Source: Pelodera strongyloides (Eukaryota > Nematoda > Chromadorea > Rhabditida > Rhabditidae). From it: a DNA stretch of 64,000 bases. The translations under genes and the position numbers were made by a program. The notes under the pieces are model-generated. The model made no database searches. It was given only the letters and a program-made list of their open reading frames with translations, and was not told the origin of the DNA. The DNA lies in contig JAANDG010000007.1 of NCBI GenBank assembly GCA_036852015.1, positions 62,001 to 126,000 on the forward strand. Reading direction: 5' to 3'. Positions within the stretch are counted from its first letter, which is position 1. Every line of letters starts with the position of its first letter. Below are positions 32,686 to 43,786 of the stretch, piece by piece.

Positions 32686-33245
32686 TGTCGCGACCGCGAC
32701 CGCCATTTGTAAATTCTATGTTGCTCGTTAGTTACCGTAGTTTACTTGTTACCTGAGCATCCTAATCTTACTGTATATTTCTTCTAGAAACTTCTTCCGG
32801 GCCTACTTATAGTTTGTGAATATTCCTATTCTGTGATTTTGGGGCGATTCGCCGTCATGTAGCACCAGTGGGTGCTACATTATTTTATTTATTCTTTTTG
32901 TGAGGTCTCGTGGCGCCACCCTATGTTGTGGATAAGCCCGGACCCAATTTGTCTTTTTCTGTAGTGGTCTCGTAGCGCCGCCCAAGAATGGTGGATAAGC
33001 TCGGACCTTGTTTCATTTATTGTCTTTTATCATTGTAAACCTACAACCTAAAGAATAAACCTTAATTAAATACTTGCGTCGTTTATTGTTGTTATTCACA
33101 AGTAATCTTCGCAATTTACTAATTGGTTGTACTCGGTTGTGTTTCCTATTTGGCTACTAGGCCGTCAGACCGGATGCCGTATTGCCGAAGGCAACCTTCT
33201 TGTCAACCTTCTTGTATCGGCATACATGGTTTTCTGGTCTGCACA
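32686..33245 (+). repeat. 5' LTR, 560 bp
   Basis: It starts TGTCGCGACCGCGACCGCC and ends TCTGGTCTGCACA. It contains two related blocks, GGTCTCGTGGCGCC and GGTCTCGTAGCGCC, about 75 bp apart, each followed by GTGGATAAGC and a GGACC. An AATAAA is at about 33053. It differs from the 3' LTR only by one T (AATATTCC against AATATCC). Confidence 0.93.
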
Positions 33246-34057
33246 TTGGTGCCCCGAAAATGATCGAACCGTGACCTTACCTGAACCAAATTATATCTAC
33301 GTTTGTGATTCAGTCTAACCAATGCTATGCAACCCTCTGAACCGATATTCAATTCTATGTATTCCTTCTAAATGGTGCCCCGAAATATTCTTTAAACCAA
33401 AAAAAAAACCGTAAAAATTCAAAAACCAGAATTATCACATTTATGAGAAATTGAACGTTTTATTTAAATTTCTTGTTTCTTAATTAAATTTTTGGTTCCG
33501 CTCATTGATTCGCATATCCTAGGGATTTCGTTTCGATCCGAACCTGAAATAAATGACTGAAACCGCTGGAATTGAAAAAAACCCTTTACCAACCGATTAG
33601 TGTGAAACCGCTTTACAACCTAACACGACATATCTAATCATAACTGAAAAACCTGAACACCCTATGCGTCGGTTCTCTGCGACGCGGCGCGAATCGATCG
33701 ATAAAACCGTCTGCTAACCAACCGACAACCGCGACGCGATCTATCTACCCAGCGACTCCCTCTGAGAACCTGAAATAAACCACAGGTCAGAAACCTTACA
33801 ATTAATAATAAAACCTAAAAGAACTGAAACGCCAAGTCAAAACCAATACTAGTTTCAATAACCAAATTTCACACTTTTCAATAACCCTAAATCCAACAAA
33901 CCTTTCGAACCGAAAATTGATATCGAACCGAATCCCCGCGCCGACGCGTCTAGCTATCCATAATCAATTTATTGCTCCAATATGGATAAACCTGAAACAA
34001 ATCGATAAATCACAAACACACAAACCAAAACAACCAACATTTTTTTTTCAGATCAAG

Positions 34058-34234
34058 ATGCGATTTACTAATTGTGAGCGAATTTGGCACAAGGACAAGG
34101 ACAGAAATTCGGAACGACAGATGCTGCTATATCCGGAGATAGTTCAGCACAAATTGTCTGTTTTCTTTCTTTCTCTCACTGTCGTTTCCTTTCTTTGTAT
34201 TTTGTTAATTATTATTGTTGTACATAGTTTTTAA
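34058..34234 (+). CDS. Small ORF in the LTR element interior
   Basis: A 58-aa frame begins MRFTNCERIWHKDK just behind a strong acceptor (TTTTTTTTCAG, 34041-34051). It ends in a hydrophobic stretch of about 25 residues (FFLSLTVVSFLCILLIIIV) that could span a membrane. It may be a remnant of a larger gene or a chance ORF; nothing identifies it further. Confidence 0.3.
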   Translation: MRFTNCERIWHKDKDRNSERQMLLYPEIVQHKLSVFFLSLTVVSFLCILLIIIVVHSF

Positions 34235-34617
34235 CTTATATCTTTTTTCATATCAATTCGCCCTGGGGAGGGTGCAAGCACGTCAAACCAAACAAAAACC
34301 AAATAAAAGACAAACCAAAACCAAATATGCAAATTTCTGCATTCAAATTAAAACCGTAACCGCGCGCCGTATGCTGTATTAAGTACGGTAACACGCGCGT
34401 CTTTCTACCCGTCTGGTAGACGTACGGATCGCCAACTGATCTTAGCGTGGCACTTGTGCAGCGGATCATATTGGATTCTGTACTGTCTTTGCTATGTGTA
34501 TACGGTAAGCAGCTAATTTAGCTAGGGCCGTCATGCACCAGACTTCCAAACCAAAACCTTACACTTTTCAACCGTGAAACCAATCCTATATAACACATCT
34601 TGCTTGTCTCCCCGGAA

Positions 34618-35176
34618 TGTCGCGACCGCGACCGCCATTTGTAAATTCTATGTTGCTCGTTAGTTACCGTAGTTTACTTGTTACCTGAGCATCCTAATCT
34701 TACTGTATATTTCTTCTAGAAACTTCTTCCGGGCCTACTTATAGTTTGTGAATATCCTATTCTGTGATTTTGGGGCGATTCGCCGTCATGTAGCACCAGT
34801 GGGTGCTACATTATTTTATTTATTCTTTTTGTGAGGTCTCGTGGCGCCACCCTATGTTGTGGATAAGCCCGGACCCAATTTGTCTTTTTCTGTAGTGGTC
34901 TCGTAGCGCCGCCCAAGAATGGTGGATAAGCTCGGACCTTGTTTCATTTATTGTCTTTTATCATTGTAAACCTACAACCTAAAGAATAAACCTTAATTAA
35001 ATACTTGCGTCGTTTATTGTTGTTATTCACAAGTAATCTTCGCAATTTACTAATTGGTTGTACTCGGTTGTGTTTCCTATTTGGCTACTAGGCCGTCAGA
35101 CCGGATGCCGTATTGCCGAAGGCAACCTTCTTGTCAACCTTCTTGTATCGGCATACATGGTTTTCTGGTCTGCACA
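34618..35176 (+). repeat. 3' LTR, 559 bp
   Basis: Direct copy of the 5' LTR with one base deleted. The near identity points to very recent insertion. Confidence 0.93.
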
Positions 35177-35529
35177 TAAGTGATAAATTTTTGATTTCAC
35201 CGACCAGTTTATTGAATTTAGTTCAAATTTGCGGTGGTCCCTTTTAGCTTCGGTGATATTTAATAGCTGATATTTTTAACTAAGCTGAAATAGCAATGAA
35301 ACCGCCGTTTTTTCTTGTATACCGTATCTAACGCGTGGCATTAACGCAAATTAACCTTTTTAACAGAACGTCTCTTATTTATCCTTTCATTTCGTTGAAA
35401 ATGTTTCTATTTTTTTGCACTTTTTGTTTTGGAAGCGATAGTTATTATTTGGAACAAACGCGATAATGGTTTATGTTTACGTTTGCGTTTGCTCGAGTCA
35501 AATAGCAATCAGTAGCACCACATAGGTGT

Positions 35530-35715
35530 TACAGCCGGCTCTCTGTTTTTCGGTGGTCCAAACCATTTGGTAACCACTTGCCGACCGTTTTTGCTGACTA
35601 TAATTCGACCAGCAAATGGTTATAAGAGATTGTCGAATGGTCGGTGACTGGCCGCCAGATGATTCTTTTCGGTAAAAAGCATTCGACTGTTTTTCTATGG
35701 GTCTTCTCTTATAAA
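35530..35715. repeat. GACC / TTTTCGGT interspersed repeat
   Basis: TTTTTCGGTGGTCCAAACCA at the left, and TTTTCGGTAAAAAGCATTCG with GTGACTGGCCGCCAGATGAT at the right, resemble the block at 5430-5590. Confidence 0.5.
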
Positions 35716-36258
35716 GGTTTTCTCTATTCCTCATAAAGCTTTTCTCGTAAATTCAATCGAATAAAGAAATCACACATGATTTCTTTTTACGCTTTGCAAT
35801 GCATATTGAGTAACTTTCTGTGTAAAGCATAAACAACAATATTTGCACGTATATGTTTTTCTGAGCTGTTTTTCATAGTTTAATAATGTGTCCCTCGGTT
35901 GCACTCTGTAATCAGTTGTTTTGTTTGTTTATTACATACTTGTGTGTGAGGCGTTGTACCCGGTCGATGCGAGTATTGCACTATGTGTATGTGTCACATC
36001 AACGTGGATTACTGTAGGGTTTATACTATAGATCACATCATTGTAATTACTGGAGGGTTTATGAATTTATTGATAAATAAATAGAAGAACGTACAACTTC
36101 TAATCTAATGTCACCGTGTCACACCGTTTTCGACGTGCATCTTATTTAGCGAGGCTATGAGCACGGTGGTTAGTTTTCTTGTTATTTACCAGTCGCCAGG
36201 CCTTCGACTTATTTGAAGACAGCTAATTAAAATTCGATTAAATTTCCTTTCCATGTCC

Positions 36259-36720
36259 CCAGAGAGAGAGGGAGGGAGGGAGGGAGGGAGAGAGAGTCAC
36301 ATATGGTGGGTGAGGAAGTGAGAGTGTGAGGGACGGAAGAGGGAGCGCGAGAGAGGAGAGGAGAGAGGAATTATAGAGAGAGGGAAGAAACGGAGATATA
36401 GACTATAAGAGAGTATGTTTGGGGAGCATGTGTTCTGCACGGACGTTGTGCACCGACGCACACGAAGACTTGGACTGATAGTGGAAAACATTATTTCGAA
36501 AGAGCCCCCACTCTCTCTCTCTCTCTCTCTCTCCCTCTCTCCCTCCCTCTTTCTCTCTCTCTTCCACCTCTCTTCCCCTCTCTCTTTCTCTCTCTCTTCC
36601 ACCTCTCTTCCCCTCTCTCTTTCTCCTCCTTTCTCGTCTCTGTCTCTCGTCTCTTTTTCTCTCTTGCTCACTCTCTCTCTACCTTCCTTCTCCATCTCCC
36701 TCCATAACTCTCTCCGTTCC
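36259..36720. repeat. Mirror-like purine and pyrimidine tracts
   Basis: The left part (36259-36410) is almost purely GA/GGGA on the plus strand; the right part (36510-36720) is almost purely CT. They can pair as a long imperfect hairpin with a 100-bp spacer. Long open frames on both strands come from this composition. Confidence 0.8.
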
Positions 36721-37659
36721 ACACCCCTTATATAAATGACAAGTTGATTGAGCAGTAGTCCCGCCCACAGCTAGTTACTTTTCAAGTATTCTTATCGTTT
36801 TGTTAGCTCAAGCTTGCCATGCGATTAGGCATAACAATATACATAACATTTCTTGTTATTCTCTTGATCTTTAGGTTAGCTTCCGACAGTCTATAGAAAC
36901 AAGATGACAAGGCGACAACCCGGAAAAGCATAGTTATTTCTCATTGAATTCTCAGATTCGCCAATCTATTTGTAGATCACTTCCGATGATATTTATATGC
37001 ACGTAAAAGGGGTAGCTCCACCCAGACCAGACTGCTTTATTGAGAGGTCGCAAGATGGAACTTCACCCTTGTTTGGGATGATCTCATATCATAAATGTAT
37101 CATTTAGTGATCAAAATTCGAGTGCTCGTCCTTTATGTCTGGCATAGCTGCTCTCTGTACGACAGCAGTGGTCTTTTCGCGCTCTCCTCGTATTTTCCTT
37201 CTTCGTCTCTCATCGTTGGTGTGCTTACCCAACGGTCTGATGCGTAGATTGTTTCTCTCGATCTCTGTGGTATCTACTCCTTTTGGTCTCTCTAAGCCCA
37301 CTCTATCTTTTACGCCTATTGTCTAAACACACTATTTCGCTGGTAACTTGAATTCGATGCGTAAAACAGCGTGTTTAACGAAGTGAAATCGAGCACTTCC
37401 GTTGATCTATTTAAGGAACCATAGCAGTATCGTCATCGTCATTCTATGCCTTGGGCGTTATAAGCCCGTGTCCGCTTTGCCATTCTTGTGTTTTGACACT
37501 TTTACTTTTGTTACGGCTCCTCGTCTTTACTTACTATTTTTGGTCGAATGTTAATTTTCTCGCCTTTAATTTCCTGCTTCTTTTGACATTTTGCTCACTG
37601 TTTTTTTTCCTTAGTTGTTTTCATTTGTGATGGTCTGTTTATTTATTGTATTAAATTAC

Positions 37660-37673
37660 CTTGGTCATTTCAG
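37660..37673 (+). promoter_or_regulatory. Probable trans-splice acceptor of METTL18
   Basis: GGTCATTTCAG lies about 50 bases before the ATG at 37724 with no supported exon upstream. It is a good acceptor for spliced-leader addition; an unseen upstream exon is possible because the frame stays open across it. Confidence 0.4.
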
Positions 37674-37723
37674 TTTTCACCACAAACTTCCAGCTCTTAC
37701 AAGGTCTAAGTTCCATCTTCATA

Positions 37724-38927
37724 ATGGTGCTTATCAAGGAAGGACCCTCGTCGACTATGGTCGCATCTCCTTGTGAGTTGCGACTGGAAAGCGCCAGGCT
37801 TATTCGCTATTTGGCTCCACCGGTATGTTCCTCACCTCATACAACGCGACAGTCGCGCAGTTGCCGCGCAAAAAAGGTTCTGACATAGCGGAGCCAGACA
37901 CAGGGTGCGCATTGGCGGCACACTTCCTGTGTGTGGTCGCCGCTTCACTCTGGCGGACCATCTATTTTGCGGCCACTGCGCGATGTTTGACCATGACAAT
38001 GAGAAAGTAAATAACCTTAACCCTCCGATTTCAGCTTGATAGTTTAGGGTGCGAATCCCCGTACGGAGACCCGCACCTCTTTCCACGACGAGAAGCCGTT
38101 GGCGATGCGTGCGCGCAAGAACAGCAAGAGCGATGGTGAGTTGCATGCTCCCATGCGATCCGTCCCTGAGTTGACATTCCGCATTTGGCGCGAATTTGAA
38201 TATAATGTACTGTATTTTTAGTAATGGCATTTGACCAAGACGGCTGGGAAGGCGTGAACATGTTGTGTCAGCATTTGGATACTGTAATCGATGTGGAGCA
38301 CGAGACTGATCTATTTGATGGAAAGTCTGTTCTTGAGGTATGTGAGACTTCTTTACTAAAGCGGTATGACACGTGGTTTAGAAAAGTATGCTCGACAACT
38401 ATTTGTAAATTGTATTCCATTTGCACAAAATTCATCGGAAACTATTAATTTTCTAATGCCAATTCTTTGCTAGATTAAGATTAGCCAAAATTGAGGCGAT
38501 TGTCTAATACACCTATTATATCCCATAAGCTTGTTGACGTAACAGAATTTCGACATGTTTTCTATCTTTTGGCATTCCATAGCTTTTTATGGGTTCGTAT
38601 TCACAACTATTTTCGTAATAGCAAATCTTTGATGCTTTGGGAAAAACATTCTTTTGCACACATGCCTGCAGAACATGAATATAAACATTCAGGCGTCCTT
38701 CGAAAGTTGTTTTCCAATTTTATCACAACAACTGCTTCGCCTCTGCTTCTCCATAGATCTGTTGTTAAAATAAAGAATTTTATTCTTTTTCTTTCTCTCT
38801 ACCTCTCTACTCTACTTTCCTAGTCTCTCTCATCCTCTGACCATCTACGTCTCTCAGAAAAATCTGATACTGTGTACATGTAATGTTCTATGTCTTTCAC
38901 TCTTCTCTCTCTTCCTCTTTCTCTCTA

Positions 38928-38969
<42 letters not shown>

Positions 38970-41380
38970 CTCCCCTCCCTATTCATATTCTCTGACTGTC
39001 TGTGTCTCCATCGCCGAAGCTGCACAACAACCAAAAATAGCGAAGACCTTGTTTACCACTCTAGTACCTCTTCTCTAGAATACTCTTTCTGTTTAACTTT
39101 CTGTGTATCTCATCAACATTACAGTATTTCTTATTTCTCTAACTCGTACTTCTCCACAAACGATAAACAGCTACAATGTTGTTTTCTGTGTATGCACAGT
39201 TGCACTTTTTGGAAGGGTGGATTTTCTAAAACTGGGCGCGGTTGTAGGGGTTGTGTGGGCCGTAAGGACATCTGCACCTAACAATAAGGACAGAAGGTCC
39301 AACGGGAACGCAGTTTACGAAATCTTGTACCTCTACGGTTTTTATGCAGAAGATGTACTCATGATGTGCAAGGCTGATAACAATAGTGAAAACATTTGAA
39401 AACACGATGACTAATGTAATGGGCAAGAAAATAGCGCTGGAACTCTCGCAACACGATAGTTAGGAGTTATTCTACAAAATAGAAAGAACAGTCAAAGCGG
39501 TATGATACGTGGTTTGTCAATCGTGTGCAAGATACGACACAGACCCGACGATATTCCCATGTGTGTGCAATTATAATCTAAAACCCATCCTTTCCCGGAC
39601 CCCTACAGATGGGGGTCAAGCGCTTGTACTACAATATTATTATGCACGGGTTTTTGGTAATCCAACCATGAAAATAAGAATACAATTAAATTAAACTTTA
39701 ATTTAATTGTCTTAGCTCGGCTTCGCCACTGGCCTCCCATCAGTGTTTGCAATGGACAACGGAGCCGCGGAGGTTACGGTTCACTGCCCGGTGGGTAACC
39801 TTTACGTTACTACTTTAACTCACCTACCATACCGTACTCCTACCTTACCCTACCTTAGCTTACAATTGGAGACCTTAACGGTACCTTACCTTAGACACCA
39901 TATATGATAAGGTAAGAAAAGCTGTGAGAGTCTAGGGCTATCACACTTTCCTACCAATGTCGATGTTTCAAGATGTTGACTTAATTGCAACATTCTGCTT
40001 ATGTGTTAGTTTCTAGTGTTTTGCATTCAATATTCGATGTAAAATTAAGGACAAGCAGCACATGGACCGTTATGTGAAGCCAACTTTGCTGCGCCGCAAC
40101 AATATTGCTGCACACAAATGCAAGTTCAGCTCCGGACACCTTGCCGACCTCAAGTGAGTACATATCTAGTAACTTTCAGGGATTTCGTGTGGTTTTAATT
40201 GTCTTGATGTTACCGCAGCGCTGCCACCTATTCCTTCACGTAGACCATCGCCAGCTAGTCAGCTTCTTTTATAGTGTGTGGCTTGCATGTTACCCATGTT
40301 GTTGGTTAATGGATAAATCAACATTTGCTCGTGCTTTACAATTGTTATATACCCATCGTCCTTCAGGAATAAACTCGGCGGTAAGAAGTTTGACGTCATC
40401 GTCGCTCCAGAACTCTTGGCTTGCAGTGCTGAGGATTTCGATCGAATCCATCAAATTCTCGATGCTGCACTATCTTCCGATGGAATTTGGTACGTTTCAC
40501 AGATTTTTTGAACATTCCAATCTTAAAGCGAAATGCTAGCCTCTTTGGAAAATTTGCATATGATAAGCAAATCCTATGTATCCTGTGCTAATTTTGTACG
40601 ATTGCCGTGGACGATCGTACAGAATTAGCATAGGATACATAGGATTTGCTCATCATATGCAAATTTTCCAAAGGGGCTAGCATTTCGCTTTAAATTGGTA
40701 TTACACGTTTTTTTTCCAACGTTTTTATGTGCAAAAGCAGGAGCGGGCGCTGTCCAGTAATCCGAGTCTCTTCAATTTGCATACGTACACTGATTCTTAT
40801 TCCTTTACTTTAGTTTCTTCACCTCGAGGACGCATTACTTTCATGCTGATGGATCTCTGCCGGTTTTCAATGATATGATTAAGAGGTTTGTGAAAAAAGG
40901 ATGATTATTTATAGAAATCTTTATTATAAACATTAATACAAACATAACAGCAAAGGAATAAAGAGAAAGGTGACACTCTGGTCTCTAACAAAAGAACCAG
41001 TACCTAAGCAATGAGCGTAAAACTTTTTTTACTTTCCTAAATGGCTACATAAAGTATGAGTTGGCATTATTAGTTCAAATTTAAAGTATGCACTGTGGCC
41101 CCTTGATAGTATGGGATGTTTTATGCGCATTTCCGTCTTAGGGTTGCCTTTGATTGTATGTAATCAATAAAGATTTATTAGTTGACAATGCGTATGTTCG
41201 TTAAAGTAGCCAAGAGGAGTGGGACGAAAAAAAAACAAGATCTGAAAAACTTAGAAATTCATTTTAATATCCTTCTGTTTTAGGAATCGTTGTTTCGATT
41301 GGCATGAGCGTTGGACCAGCGAAAGGAGTACGGATGTGAACCCGCGCAAGGTTATCCAGTTGACCCGTGCAATTTATTAA
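37724..41380 (+). CDS. METTL18: METTL18-type protein-histidine methyltransferase
   Basis: Exons 37724-37822, 38048-38135, 38222-38337, 39716-39790, 40017-40153, 40367-40489, 40814-40885 and 41284-41380 agree in phase and give about 268 aa. The fold is that of a seven-strand SAM methyltransferase: KSDVMAFDQDGWEGVNM precedes motif I (GKSVLELGFATGLPSVFA). Then come KKFDVIVAPELLACSAEDF (motif IV region) and FFTSRTHYF, with a C-terminal RKVIQLTRAIY. This order matches METTL18/Hpm1, which methylates a histidine in ribosomal protein L3. Motif I reads ELGFATG instead of the common DLGCGSG, so its SAM-binding loop is divergent. Exon 5 could also start at 40050 (after AAATTAAG) in the same frame. Exon 2 must use the acceptor at 38047, as the stronger upstream TTTCAG at 38034 leads to a stop. 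The N-terminus is shorter than in vertebrates. Confidence 0.75.
38924..38966. repeat. CT microsatellite in METTL18 intron 3
   Basis: About 40 bp of uninterrupted CT dinucleotides in a larger C/T-rich intron stretch (38780-39080). Element ends AAGCGGTATGACACGTGGTTT (near 38359) and AAGCGGTATGATACGTGG (near 39496) lie in the same intron in direct orientation. Confidence 0.9.
40523..40693. repeat. 171-bp near-perfect TTAA palindrome, copy 1
   Basis: TTAAAGCGAAATGCTAGCCT at the left and AGGGGCTAGCATTTCGCTTTAA (two parts: AGGGGCTAGC, ATTTCGCTTTAA) at the right. The arms pair almost throughout, meeting at CGATTGCCGTGGACGATCG. It lies in METTL18 intron 6. Copy 2 at 45935-46105 has the same length. 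Confidence 0.9.
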
Positions 41381-41545
41381 TTTCCACATAAGCAATTTAT
41401 CTTCATAATATCACATTATTTTCAGTATTTTCCATATTTTCGCGACAGTATCTACCAAGTAGGTCTGTGTAATGCATATGTTTATTTGAATGCATATTTG
41501 GTGACAAACTACATCATATTTTTCACTTTTCTGTTTTCTGTTTTT

Positions 41546-41682
41546 CAAGCGGTATGATACGTGGTTTGTGAAACGTCAGCTATGCAACTCAATTTCGAAT
41601 GTTATGTGCTTGTGCCGGAAATTTTGAGAAAGGCACCGGTTGTGCAGCGTACGTTTGAAAACCATTTGTCATACCGCTTTAA
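41546..41682. repeat. AAGCGGTATGATACGTGGTTT palindromic element
   Basis: Left AAGCGGTATGATACGTGGTT, right AAACCATTTGTCATACCGCTTTAA (AAACCATTTGTC then ATACCGCTTTAA). It is a 137-bp element just behind METTL18. A related element is at 47401-47575 and single ends at 38359, 39496 and 62986. Confidence 0.65.
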
Positions 41683-43786
41683 TTGTTGACAAGTTGGGAG
41701 CAACCCCAACGTGTAGAATTTATCTGTACATATACCCAAAGTTCTATTATTTTTCTTTACAGTCGTGTTGGTTGACAACTATTTTGTTATATAATTGTAA
41801 AATTTATCTTTTACTGATTGTATAAGATATCTTCCAACACGGCTGACTTGCATAGCAAAAGCTTTGAATGTTACTTCTTTCATCCCCCCTTGAAAATCCT
41901 TTAATTTAGTTCATTTTTCTAGAATATACATAATATTTCGATGTGCGCATCTCTGGTTATGCTTGGTTTCAGTACGGTTTTTTTCCAATTCGAGTTATTT
42001 TTTTGCTTTTCTACATTTTGGAGTAGATATCACTTCAAAATTATTGATGTCTATTGTAAACCTTAAATTCTGAAATATTCTAATTTTTAATATTGAAAAG
42101 TGATATCTATGATTTCTCTAATACTTACCCCCAATCCATGTGCAAGACTGATCTCTGTCTTGCCTCAAAATTTAGCGCACTTACATTTATTTTTTTAAGT
42201 ATATAAACTACAGTAATGCATAATGAGTATTTAGGTAGTCCCGCCTAGCTTTGTTAGCATGCAAATTTGTTCCGTAAATTGTTAACTAATTTGCATATAA
42301 TGTAAGCTTACATTGTATCTATACCGATTAATAAACTTTCTTCACATTGGGTGTTTATTTAAAAGAATTTGTGAAAATTCAAAATTTAAGGTGATATAAC
42401 ATCCGGCTTTTGACAAGTTTGGTTTCCCATATGTTGAATCGGTACGTGCAAATGAATGCGTTTACAATTAGACTAAAAGTTATTCGCATACACTGCATGG
42501 AAATACCACGCCCAAATTACGTTTCAAATTCCGGCTGTTGTGAAAACGAACGCACTCTCCGTAGCTGAGGAATGGGCTTATTGGGTAACACACCTTTGGA
42601 ATACCCTGGAATACCGATTGCCCGGTATTCCAAGGTATTCCAAGAGGTGTCTTACCCAATAAGCCTGAGGAATGGAACTTCCAGCTTCCACATATATATG
42701 TGTTGAATATTGGGTTTTCTTTAGTTAGATTCTTTGACAAGTTGTCCCAACAACTAGAGTAGATGCCGAATTTCTTGCGTTGGGAGAGGAGGGGGCAGGG
42801 GCTCAGTAAAAATATTGTGGAAGCTACGTCTCATAAAACCCGAAACTCTATCTATCAAAGAAACCCCGCAAAGCTCTACCGTAACCCCAATCTTGGCTCG
42901 CGTGGCCGGCTATATTTATGACTTGGAATCAAGGGAATTATGTGCTTTGTTTTATTATTTTTTTGCGAATGGTTTAGTCATACTGGGATCATGCGTAATA
43001 AAATACAGAATCTTACTTTGCTATAAATAAATAATATGAAGCGCTCGTAAAACCAACCAAATTTTGTACCGTAGTAGCCAAACTGAGGTCAGCTAATTAT
43101 ATAATTATGGGGGCAATGAGTGAGCCTTGGTTGATTGTCGGTGATACTTCGTGATTTCTTTCCTGCTCAAAAATTGAGCACTATTAATTTTTACAATTTG
43201 CTGTTACATCGGTCCTTCCATCGTATTTTCTAGGAAATTTCGGCTTATATTTCTTTCTATTTTTGCATTTAGCTCAAACTCTGAATAGCGCACAACACAA
43301 ATGACAATTACAACGAGAAATTCCTCACAAAAAATACAATTGTAACATTTCATTTGTAATGTTCCACCACGAATTAGCACTATATAAAGTGGTTGCAAGA
43401 GCTTTTTCTATTGGCACAACATGTCTTTTAACTTTCTACAATATTTGGTGGTAAGCGACTTTCATTGCTATTTGGTATTGAATGTAAACTATCGAGCTGC
43501 GCAGGCGCATCTTTGATTGTGCGCGGCGAAAGGTGCGCCGCTCGAAATCTTCGAGCCAGGGTTTCGCCGCGGACCACCCACCCGCATGTCGACAGCGGTC
43601 TGTCCCAATTCAGATCATGCTTTCACATTGGAATACCTTGGAGTATCGCATGAACCCACACACTCTTTAGTTTTCTGATTGAGCAGTGACCAGAAAGATT
43701 TGGTCATAACGAATGCGAAAATTAATCCGTAACTTCTTTTCACAAAGTATAATATTTACTGCATTTAGTGTTTTCTAATAGTTTCT
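41683..43786. other. Region between METTL18 and the 84-aa gene
   Basis: No gene is supported. An inverted repeat (GGCTTATTGGGTAACACACC against its complement with one or two changes) spans 42573-42665. A single MITE end, GATATAACATCCGGCTTTTG, is near 42391. A short ORF at 42815-43030 has no splice or family support. Confidence 0.5.
42573..42665. repeat. 93-bp inverted repeat
   Basis: Arms of about 40 bp with GGCTTATTGGGTAACACACC and TTGGAATACC pair with GGTATTCCAA and GGTGTCTTACCCAATAAGCC. Confidence 0.75.

Larger units (their letters stand above)
32686..35176 (+). mobile_element. Non-autonomous LTR retrotransposon, 2.49 kb
   Basis: Two direct repeats (32686-33245 and 34618-35176) begin TG and end CA. 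They flank a 1372-bp interior. The host sequence TAAGT stands on both sides (32681-32685 and 35177-35181), a 5-bp target duplication. The interior starts TTGGTGCCCCGAAAA, which fits a primer-binding site for a tRNA ending TCGGGGCACCA. I find no gag, protease, reverse transcriptase or integrase reading, so it must depend on enzymes from another element. No convincing polypurine tract precedes the second LTR. Confidence 0.92.
35182..37673. other. Intergenic before METTL18
   Basis: No gene is supported. It holds a GACC-type interspersed repeat (35530-35715), a short direct duplication with CACATCA and AGGGTTTAT (about 35995-36065), and the purine/pyrimidine block at 36259-36720. Confidence 0.5.

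Noticed and set aside
43421..43450. Upstream first exon (MSFNFLQYLV) for the 84-aa gene
   Set aside because: Its donor leaves phase 0, while the next exon needs phase 1; joining them gives an early stop.
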